A stretch of DNA of 7,881 nt from Lachnospiraceae bacterium UBA1258 (lineage in GTDB: Bacteria; Bacillota; Clostridia; Lachnospirales; Lachnospiraceae): contig DBVS01000050.1 of the NCBI GenBank assembly GCA_002308235.1, positions 1 through 7,881 on the forward strand, given 5' to 3'. Made by a program: the position numbers and the translations under genes. The notes below the pieces were generated by a model that searched no databases, was not told the DNA's origin, and saw only the letters and a program-made list of their open reading frames with translations. Below, one piece after another: positions 1 to 5,678 of the stretch (position 1 is the first letter of the stretch; every line of letters begins with the position of its first letter).

Positions 1-257
1 GCGTAGTTCTGGAATACCATCGCGATATCTCTGTCCTTGGGCTCAACGTCGTTAACAACCTTGTCACCGATCTTTAATTCGCCGGAAGTGATGTCTTCAA
101 GACCTGCGATCATACGAAGTGTGGTAGACTTACCACATCCCGAAGGGCCTACGAAGATGATGAACTCTTTATCTGCGATTTCGAGGTTGAAATCCTTAAC
201 GGCTTCAAATCCGTTGGGATAAACCTTGCAGATGTTTTTCATGGATAAACTTGCCAT
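1..257 (-). CDS. Sugar-type ABC transporter ATP-binding protein (MalK/MsmX/UgpC family), N-terminal part
   Basis: This is the first 85 codons of an ATPase that would power a CUT1-type importer for sugars, oligosaccharides or glycerol-3-phosphate from the cytoplasmic face of the membrane. The Walker A motif GPSGCGKST is at residues 37-45, and the Q-loop (MVFQNY, Q83) sits at the window edge. The N-terminus (MASLSMKNICKVYPNG) and the SGELKIGDKVVNDVEPKDRDI-type stretch are typical of the MalK/MsmX/UgpC group, which normally runs to about 360-400 residues. The signature motif, Walker B and C-terminal regulatory domain lie outside the window. The ATG at 255-257 is chosen because a perfect AGGAGG lies at 264-269. 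In Firmicutes such ATPases are often shared by several sugar importers, so the substrate cannot be deduced. The gene seems to be its own transcription unit, 203 bases downstream of the diguanylate cyclase gene. Confidence 0.93.
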   Translation of the reverse strand, partial: MASLSMKNICKVYPNGFEAVKDFNLEIADKEFIIFVGPSGCGKSTTLRMIAGLEDITSGELKIGDKVVNDVEPKDRDIAMVFQNY

Positions 258-271
258 AATTTTCCTCCTGT

Positions 272-295
272 AAAAATCGTGGGGAAACTCCCACG
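272..295 (-). promoter_or_regulatory. Leader hairpin plus T-run just upstream of the ABC ATPase gene
   Basis: Read on the minus strand, CGTGGG (290-295) and CCCACG (278-283) form a perfect 6-bp GC-rich stem around a 6-base loop. One base and then five T follow (272-276). The shape is that of a short intrinsic terminator, but it ends only two bases before the AGGAGG ribosome site. It may be a weak terminator for read-through from the upstream cluster, an attenuator in the leader, or a 5' mRNA-stabilising hairpin. The sequence alone does not decide between these. Confidence 0.45.
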
Positions 296-309
296 GTCAA
301 TCTGGTATC

Positions 310-315
310 AGTATA
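310..315 (-). promoter_or_regulatory. Possible -10 element for the ABC ATPase gene
   Basis: TATACT (5 of 6 matches to TATAAT) lies in an AT-rich stretch 52 bases before the ATG. No good -35 hexamer is found at 16-18 bases spacing, so this is a weak call. If used, transcription would begin near 303 and the leader would start just before the hairpin at 272-295. Confidence 0.3.
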
Positions 316-319
316 AATA

Positions 320-334
320 AATTAACGGTTAATT
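320..334. repeat. Perfect 7-bp palindrome, possible operator
   Basis: AATTAAC-G-GTTAATT is a perfect inverted repeat with a single central base, placed directly upstream of the possible -10 of the sugar ABC ATPase gene. That is where a repressor or activator could bind. It does not match a regulator family I can name with confidence, and AT-rich palindromes can arise by chance. Confidence 0.25.
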
Positions 335-460
335 ACCATACGCCAAATTTACAAATTTTATCGCTACAATTGTGAAAATTGCTACTTTTAAAACTTTAAC
401 ACCGCGTTAGAAGACATGTTACCGAAGCGACCTGACTTAAAGTATACAATTTGACTAATG

Positions 461-1954
461 TCACTCACTGCCCTGATAAAGCTCCTCATTGTAAAAGACA
501 AGCCTGTTTTTACCGCGCTTTTTGGCCTTGTACAGGGCCTGGTCGGCGGTTTCGTACAGAGCCTTGAAGCTCTTTGCATCGTCGGGATAGACTGCCGCAC
601 CGATGCTGGCGGTGGCGGAATATTTCACATAGTCTCCCCCGGCTTTAAAGTCGTGGAAGAACCGCACAAGACGGTCGGCTTCCTCTTTAACCTCGGCATC
701 GTTCTTGACATCTTTCAAAAATACGATAAATTCATCGCCGCCGATACGGCCGATGATATCGGAAAATCTGAATACGGAACGGATTTCCTTTCCGAGGGTC
801 TTCAACATGGTGTCGCCGAAAGCATGTCCCATGGTGTCGTTTATCTTTTTAAAGTTGTCCACATCAAGAACAAACATAAGCGCCCTGCCCCTCGGGTTGT
901 CGTCTATGTATTCCTGAATTTTTCGCTCTGTGGCAAGTTTATTGTAAAGATCCGTAAGAAGATCGGTGTCTGCTTTGTTTTCAAGTTCGCGCCCCCGCTC
1001 TCTTGACTTAAGTGTGGCGGATATGAGGGTTCCGAAGGCAAAAAGCGCAAACATTATGATCACGGCGGAAAGGCGGATAACCATGCCTCTGTTCTTTGCG
1101 TTTTGTCTCGACACCACGTCGTCAAAATAGAACTGTCTCACGCCCATGGTAAGGAAAAGCCCCGAATCCCCGACGGGCACAAAAACAAAAGTCCTTGAAT
1201 CGCTTCCGATACCGGCTTTTACGGTGCAGGCTTCTTTGGCCCTGAACTTTACCCAGAATTCCGAATAATCGTCGATCTTTGAATTCCCCGAGATCTTTTC
1301 CATCAGATTTGCATCTTTTAAGAATACGCTGTCCGTATCCCTGTACTTTGAGAATGAGCAAAGGACCTTACCCTCTTCGGAAGTAAGGCAGATAAACACA
1401 TATTCACCGTAAACAAAATCTGGAAGCGTTGCTTCGAGCTCCTCGGCCGAAACAGTAAAAAGAATGGATTTCGAAGAATCCGGAACGGACTTCAAAACCG
1501 CAAAGGCTTCGACATCTGCGTACCCGTCCGTATCAAGAACAGCATATAAAGGCGTGTCTTCCGCGCCTGTAAAGTCTGTAAGGATTAATCTGTCGGAAAC
1601 ATTTGAAAGACCCGCATCTGCGGTTATAAGAGTGTCGCCGTCAAAGATAAAAGCATGAGAAAAAACGGTTCCGTCCTTAATGGCGGTCAGCTGTTTTTCG
1701 GAAACGGAATCACCCTCTGCTTTGGTTATGGCCGCAAAAACATTTCCGGCAGTATCGGCTTCCGTCATCGCACGATCAAAAACAACGGTCCTTTCCGATA
1801 GCTGCCGAAGCATCCTCTCTCGTATCTGAGCTGTAGAGTCGCTTTTGTTTTTTCCGGTTAATTCGAACATCAGCACGATTATTATCGCGATGAAGGCCAA
1901 ATCCACAAGAGCCCATGTAAGAATGGCTCCCTTTGTCTGTTTTACTGCCGCCAT
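461..1954 (-). CDS. Membrane-anchored diguanylate cyclase with extracellular sensor domain (GGDEF)
   Basis: This 497-residue protein is predicted to make cyclic di-GMP from two GTP. A membrane segment at about 10-31 and a second at about 289-314 enclose an outside domain of about 255 residues. It has the size of a dCache-type sensor, but I cannot assign it to a family. A cytoplasmic GGDEF domain follows at about 325-487. The catalytic GGDEF is intact at 405-409, the metal-binding LDVD is at 363-366, and RFSD (396-399) sits exactly where the product-inhibition I-site (RxxD) is expected. N372 and D381 occupy the positions that contact guanine in PleD. Keeping the Asp argues against the GGDEF variants that make cyclic GMP-AMP, which carry Ser there. 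GGAG at 1959-1962, only 4 bases before the ATG, supports the start. It is the last gene of the cluster, 32 bases after the DUF624 gene. I see no convincing terminator after its stop. Catalytic function is confident; the signal sensed is unknown. Confidence 0.93.
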   Translation of the reverse strand: MAAVKQTKGAILTWALVDLAFIAIIIVLMFELTGKNKSDSTAQIRERMLRQLSERTVVFDRAMTEADTAGNVFAAITKAEGDSVSEKQLTAIKDGTVFSHAFIFDGDTLITADAGLSNVSDRLILTDFTGAEDTPLYAVLDTDGYADVEAFAVLKSVPDSSKSILFTVSAEELEATLPDFVYGEYVFICLTSEEGKVLCSFSKYRDTDSVFLKDANLMEKISGNSKIDDYSEFWVKFRAKEACTVKAGIGSDSRTFVFVPVGDSGLFLTMGVRQFYFDDVVSRQNAKNRGMVIRLSAVIIMFALFAFGTLISATLKSRERGRELENKADTDLLTDLYNKLATERKIQEYIDDNPRGRALMFVLDVDNFKKINDTMGHAFGDTMLKTLGKEIRSVFRFSDIIGRIGGDEFIVFLKDVKNDAEVKEEADRLVRFFHDFKAGGDYVKYSATASIGAAVYPDDAKSFKALYETADQALYKAKKRGKNRLVFYNEELYQGSE

Positions 1955-1986
1955 ATATCTCCAAAACGGTAAGGGTGAATCAATTA

Positions 1987-2832
1987 TCAGGTGTCAGGTT
2001 CGGATTTTTCTTCCTTTTCTTCGATTTTTTCGGGCTCCTCGGAAGAAGCATCAGTTTCGCCCTCTTCCACGGGAGCCACTGTCCACTCGTAGTCGCCTAC
2101 GGGCTGCTCGGTCTCGGGTTCGAACCTCTTGAAGGTCTTGTTATAGAGCATAGCCGAAAAGTATGCGGGTGCTCCGAAGAAGAACAGGACTGCAAGGGGA
2201 AGAATCTGCGGTACTCCAAGCGCCGCAACCGGAGGAATTGCAAGAAGCAAAACCATAAGGATAGTCTTGGGAAGCACCAGAATACTCATAAGGAACGAGT
2301 TTTTAAGGGTTCTCCTGATGGTATTCTTAAAGTGTGATAATACAGGGAACGTAAATACAAATGTGAAAAGGAACATAAGGGATGCAAGGGTAAGACCCGC
2401 GATCATCACCGTATGGAAGGTTCCCGTAAACGAATTTGAGAAAAGAACAAGGTGGAAGTCCCAGGCAAGAAGATAAGCTCCCGCCTCGAAGATCAGCCAG
2501 ATTACCGTAGCCTGAAGGAAATTCTCTTTGAAGGATCTGAAATAATCTCTCGTGATGTAGCCTTCTTCACCCCGCACAAGTTTTAAGCATACAAAGTGCA
2601 GAGCGGTAAAGCCTGCGCCTGCAGGTATGGACGCCACCAGAAAGATCAAAAAGAACAATACGGGGATTCCCGCAACGGTGTAATTTTTGTCGGCGTTCAT
2701 TACTCCTATGATGCCCACCGCAATAAATACTGCGGGAATACACATAACAAGCGTCAGAATATTAAGCCACAGAATATCTGTCATGCGGCTTAAAAACCTC
2801 ATGAGAGGGCTGTCAAGATTAAAAAATTTCAT
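1987..2832 (-). CDS. DUF624 / YesL-family integral membrane protein with acidic C-terminal tail
   Basis: This 281-residue protein has about six hydrophobic segments, near 21-45, 55-83, 107-127, 141-166, 182-205 and 209-229. Its N-terminus (MKFFNLDSPLMRFLSRMTD) and the conserved central stretch around 96-113 (RDYFRSFKENFLQATVIWL) identify the DUF624 family, named for Bacillus YesL. Members are often encoded beside carbohydrate ABC transporters, but their biochemical role is not established. Family members are usually a little over 200 residues. This one has about 44 extra residues at the end (238-281), with 18 Asp or Glu against 3 Lys and no Arg, presumably a cytoplasmic tail. AGGAG at 2839-2843 lies 6 bases before the ATG and overlaps the TAG stop of the upstream HD-GYP gene, so the two genes are probably translationally coupled. 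Confidence 0.85.
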   Translation of the reverse strand: MKFFNLDSPLMRFLSRMTDILWLNILTLVMCIPAVFIAVGIIGVMNADKNYTVAGIPVLFFLIFLVASIPAGAGFTALHFVCLKLVRGEEGYITRDYFRSFKENFLQATVIWLIFEAGAYLLAWDFHLVLFSNSFTGTFHTVMIAGLTLASLMFLFTFVFTFPVLSHFKNTIRRTLKNSFLMSILVLPKTILMVLLLAIPPVAALGVPQILPLAVLFFFGAPAYFSAMLYNKTFKRFEPETEQPVGDYEWTVAPVEEGETDASSEEPEKIEEKEEKSEPDT

Positions 2833-2841
2833 GTCTCACTC

Positions 2842-4089
2842 CTATTTGTTTTGTTCGTATGTAGTCTTATAATTTTCTTTCAATCTGTTGTAGGTGGACA
2901 TCATCTGGGCGTTCTTCACCGCAACTTCGTCCATTATCTCGTCGTAAGAAGCAATGAACTTTCTTACTACTTCGGAACTGAGTTTTCCTGTGGAACTCTC
3001 AGATTTGAGTATCTCGATGACCTGCTGCTTGGGCTTGGGCTCGCGATAACTTCTGGTGCTGGTAAGGGCGGTGATCATATCCGCCACCTGAAGTATCTTT
3101 TGCATCCGGGACATCTGGTCCTCACGAAGTCCCCTGGGGTAACCGGAGCCGTTTCCGCGCTCATGATGGGCCGCGATTATATCCACCACCTCGTCGTCAA
3201 AGCGACCCCTTAAGATCTTCTCGGCTATTTCAACGTGATGGCGCATCTCTGTCATTTCTTCGTCGCTTAAGCGTCTGGGCGCTTCGATTATATCTCTTGA
3301 AACCGCGCACATTCCCGCATCGTGCAGGACTGCCGCATAGTGAAGCTTCTCTTCTTCTTCTATGGATAGACTGAGTTTTCTTGCAAGCAGATGGCATATA
3401 TTGTCGCAGGTAACCACGTCAAGCATGGTGTATTCGCTTCGAAACCCTACACAATACATGAGTCCGTCGATGGAGTCCTTCTTTTCTTCGTTGGTGAAGA
3501 TCAGATATGAGAAAAGGTCGTCGAGTTCCTTCAGATATTCCTCGGACTCGATCTTCCTGATAATGTCTTCTTTTTTAAGGACCTGATAAAAAGCCGTCAG
3601 GGCCCTGTGTGAATATCTCGTTCCGTCATGCTTGGAAAAAAACGTGCTGTCAAAACGGCTTCCCAGAAGATTATGGTAAATATCAACCTTTTCCGCAAGG
3701 TTCAAAAACTCGATAACCATCTTGTATTCGTAATCAAGGCTCTGAAGCTTGGAATAATCCGTGTGATGGTAAAGCAGAATGCGTGCCTTGTCTTTGAAGG
3801 GCATTATATAAAGCAAAAACAGATATCCGTAGATACTGTGAGGCATATAGTCCTTGGTCTCGTACTGAAGGATCTCCGTGTCTCTGTCGGTCTCATACGC
3901 CCCGATGTCGTGCATCATCGCTATAAGCGCCAATTCCGCAAGCTCGTACATCTCGTACTTGTTCATGGACTTTAGCATGGTGTACATGATATAAGCCGTG
4001 CGCTGTCCGTGATTGACCACTCTCGGATCGAGACACTTCAAAATATCGCGCATGATGTAATATATGTCTTTGCTGTGGACTAATTTCAT
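2842..4089 (-). CDS. Tandem HD-domain protein with C-terminal HD-GYP-like domain (predicted c-di-GMP phosphodiesterase or receptor)
   Basis: This 415-residue soluble protein has two HD-type domains. HD-GYP enzymes hydrolyse cyclic di-GMP at a two- or three-metal site. The N-terminal domain (about 15-140) has H27, HD at 60-61, H84, HH at 108-109 and D136 with HD-like spacing, but no GYP motif. The C-terminal domain (about 210-350) has HD at 256-257, H284/H285, HHERGNGSGYP at 308-318 and AD at 336-337, so it is plainly GYP-related. It departs from consensus: HDxGK reads HDAGM (K to M260), the second Asp of ADxxDAL is T340, and there is no histidine near 223-224 where the first metal-binding His is expected. 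A charged helical tail follows. GAGG at 4095-4098 lies 5 bases before the ATG. The gene sits 29 bases after the GNAT gene and 9 before the DUF624 gene. It could be an active phosphodiesterase or a degenerate nucleotide receptor. Confidence 0.88.
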   Translation of the reverse strand: MKLVHSKDIYYIMRDILKCLDPRVVNHGQRTAYIMYTMLKSMNKYEMYELAELALIAMMHDIGAYETDRDTEILQYETKDYMPHSIYGYLFLLYIMPFKDKARILLYHHTDYSKLQSLDYEYKMVIEFLNLAEKVDIYHNLLGSRFDSTFFSKHDGTRYSHRALTAFYQVLKKEDIIRKIESEEYLKELDDLFSYLIFTNEEKKDSIDGLMYCVGFRSEYTMLDVVTCDNICHLLARKLSLSIEEEEKLHYAAVLHDAGMCAVSRDIIEAPRRLSDEEMTEMRHHVEIAEKILRGRFDDEVVDIIAAHHERGNGSGYPRGLREDQMSRMQKILQVADMITALTSTRSYREPKPKQQVIEILKSESSTGKLSSEVVRKFIASYDEIMDEVAVKNAQMMSTYNRLKENYKTTYEQNK

Positions 4090-4118
4090 CTTTACCTCGT
4101 TTGGGTTGATGACATTTG

Positions 4119-4619
4119 TTATGATTCTATCTCTTCAAAACACATCATGGGAACGTATTTAATACCGTCGGCCCGCTGCTCGCCTGAGGTAGCTTTAAAA
4201 CCTGCTTTTTCATAAAAGGGAACCGCGTACGGTGCGGCATTCACCGTCATTACGCAACTGCCGGCTTTAATAAGGTCCTGCTGCAGAAAAGAAACAAGAG
4301 CGCGGCCTATTCCCATTCTCTGATAACTTTCCTCAACAAAAAGAAGGGAAATGTGTCTGGCGTTCCTGAGTGAGGAAACACCCACGATCACGCCCTTCGA
4401 TTTTGCCACCGCCACACGATACTCACCGTCAAGAAACATGCGATAAAGCAAGTCACCCGATATGAAATTCAAAAAGTTTCTGGTTCCTTCTTCACCGTAA
4501 TCGTCCGCCTCGAACCGTTTAAAGGTTCGCCAGGCAAGATCCATGGCATCCTCCCAATCGGAGACCTCGGCATAAGACACAGTGAATTCCGGTGCCCCGC
4601 CTAAGGATTGGTTATCCAT
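4119..4619 (-). CDS. GNAT-family N-acetyltransferase
   Basis: This 166-residue cytoplasmic protein should transfer an acetyl group from acetyl-CoA to an amine on a small molecule or protein. The acetyl-CoA-binding motif A is clear: a beta strand (ISLLFV, 90-95) followed by the pyrophosphate loop QRMGIGRA at 100-107. Motif B follows as FYEKAGF at 135-141, a common GNAT ending. The length is normal for a single-domain GNAT. The substrate cannot be inferred. The ATG at 4617-4619 lies 19 bases inside the end of the hydrolase gene and has no clear Shine-Dalgarno site, so translation probably depends on coupling to the upstream gene. A GTG at codon 14 is possible but is not better supported. Confidence 0.9.
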   Translation of the reverse strand: MDNQSLGGAPEFTVSYAEVSDWEDAMDLAWRTFKRFEADDYGEEGTRNFLNFISGDLLYRMFLDGEYRVAVAKSKGVIVGVSSLRNARHISLLFVEESYQRMGIGRALVSFLQQDLIKAGSCVMTVNAAPYAVPFYEKAGFKATSGEQRADGIKYVPMMCFEEIES

Positions 4620-5524
4620 TGATATATGTCGTCGTAAACCTGTTCTTTGTCGGTTTCGTTAAGTATCTCATGTCTGTCGCCGTCGTAGATCTTAAGGGAA
4701 ACTCTCTGCATTCCCTCAGCGATAAAGGAATCATAGACTTTCTTCGGGCCTGCGCCGTAATCACCAACGGGGTCCTCCGCACCGCTTACTATAAGAACCC
4801 TTAAGGTCACGGGCATCTTGGAAAGGTTTGATTTCTTGTGGAGACGAAGCACCAGTTCCGCAAGAGTCTTAAATCCGTTGGCGGTAAATACAAATCCGCA
4901 CTCGGGATCGGCGATGTATTTGTCAACAACGGCCGTATCTTTCGTAAGCCAGTCATATTCGGTTCGGGGATTCTCGATCTTCTTGGAGTATGCACCGAAG
5001 CTTGCGCCGTTGATAAAGTTTGAAGGCTTGGCGGCACCTCCGAATAAAGAAACCAGCGCTGACATGCATTTAAGCCCAATGCCCAAGTACTTTGGCTGCT
5101 GGCCGGTACCCATGATAATGGCGCCGTCAATACCCTTGCCGTAACGGAAAAGGTAATTTCTTAAAATAAACGAACCCATGGAGTGTCCGAGAATGTAGAA
5201 GGGAACTCCGGGATATCTTTCCTGAGTGAGTTTTTTAAGTCTGTGAACGTCCCTGACAACCACGGTGGCGGGATCGTTCTTGCAAAAATAGCCGTATCTG
5301 CCGTCGGTAACAGTCTTGCCGTGTCCGAGATGGTCTTCGGCAACAACCACAAACCCCTTATTTACCAGATATTCCGCAAATCCTTCATATCTGTCCACAT
5401 GCTCCGCCATTCCGTGAACGATCTGGAGAATGCACACCGGTTTGTCCGTTTCGGGCTCCCATCTGACAGCATGAATTTTGGTGCAGTTATCCCTTGAATC
5501 AAAGTAAAAATCTTCTCTTCTCAT
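4601..5524 (-). CDS. Alpha/beta hydrolase, monoacylglycerol lipase / lysophospholipase-like (Hydrolase_4 family)
   Basis: This 307-residue serine hydrolase is of the type that cleaves monoacylglycerols, lysophospholipids or related esters. The oxyanion-hole segment HGMAEHVDRY (37-46) and DHLGHGKT (64-71) are hallmarks of the monoglyceride-lipase-like group. The nucleophile elbow is GHSMG at 113-117 (S115). The likely remaining triad members are D251 in GAEDPVGDYG and H285 in GDRHEILNE. No signal peptide or membrane segment is seen, so it should act in the cytoplasm. It is the first gene of the five-gene cluster, with a promoter about 32 bases upstream. The ribosome site is unusual, a run of six G at 5529-5534 four bases before the ATG, rather than AGGAGG. 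The exact substrate is not determinable, and esterase or peptidase-like activity remains possible. Confidence 0.92.
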   Translation of the reverse strand: MRREDFYFDSRDNCTKIHAVRWEPETDKPVCILQIVHGMAEHVDRYEGFAEYLVNKGFVVVAEDHLGHGKTVTDGRYGYFCKNDPATVVVRDVHRLKKLTQERYPGVPFYILGHSMGSFILRNYLFRYGKGIDGAIIMGTGQQPKYLGIGLKCMSALVSLFGGAAKPSNFINGASFGAYSKKIENPRTEYDWLTKDTAVVDKYIADPECGFVFTANGFKTLAELVLRLHKKSNLSKMPVTLRVLIVSGAEDPVGDYGAGPKKVYDSFIAEGMQRVSLKIYDGDRHEILNETDKEQVYDDIYQWITNP

Positions 5525-5555
5525 TTGGCCCCCCGGGTAGACTTATTCGCATTTT

Positions 5556-5584
5556 ATTATAGAGAAATTTCAAGGTTTATGCAA
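5556..5584 (-). promoter_or_regulatory. Sigma-A-type promoter of the hydrolase-GNAT-HD-GYP-DUF624-GGDEF cluster
   Basis: On the minus strand TTGCAT (5579-5584) and a perfect TATAAT (5556-5561) are separated by exactly 17 bases. The predicted start is near 5549, giving a leader of about 25 bases before the hydrolase ATG. The -35 matches consensus at only 3 of 6 positions, all in the conserved TTG. The promoter lies just after the metG terminator, as expected for a new transcription unit. Confidence 0.7.
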
Positions 5585-5609
5585 CAGGAAAAGATTTGCT
5601 CAAAGTATG

Positions 5610-5655
5610 AAAAAATACGGTCTTTCAGCCGTTTTACGGGGTGAAGGACCGTATT
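5610..5655 (-). terminator. Intrinsic terminator of metG
   Basis: Read on the minus strand, AATACGGTC (5647-5655) pairs perfectly with GACCGTATT (5614-5622). Further inner pairing is possible (CTTCA with TGAAAG, and CCGT with ACGG around a short loop). The stem runs straight into a tract of six T (5610-5615). It starts about 23 bases after the metG stop codon. No T-run follows on the plus strand, so it acts only on minus-strand transcripts. Confidence 0.9.
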
Positions 5656-5678
5656 GCAGGATTATACTTTCTAAAAAT

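Noticed and set aside
18..241. Plus-strand frame opposite the ABC ATPase
   Set aside because: The minus strand encodes an intact Walker A and Q-loop with a perfect ribosome site; the plus-strand frame has no independent support.
353..413. Possible terminator after the diguanylate cyclase gene
   Set aside because: Only weak AT-rich inverted repeats are present (for example CAATT/AATTG at about 367-381 and TAAC/GTTA near 397-409), without a GC-rich stem plus T-run.
458..1006. 182-codon plus-strand reading frame opposite the diguanylate cyclase gene
   Set aside because: It lies wholly antisense to the well-supported GGDEF domain coding region, has no family signature, and is best explained as a shadow of the codon pattern on the other strand.
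1933..2337. 134-codon plus-strand frame across the DUF624/GGDEF junction
   Set aside because: It is antisense to two supported genes with a Lys/Arg-rich, unstructured translation and no recognisable domain or ribosome site.
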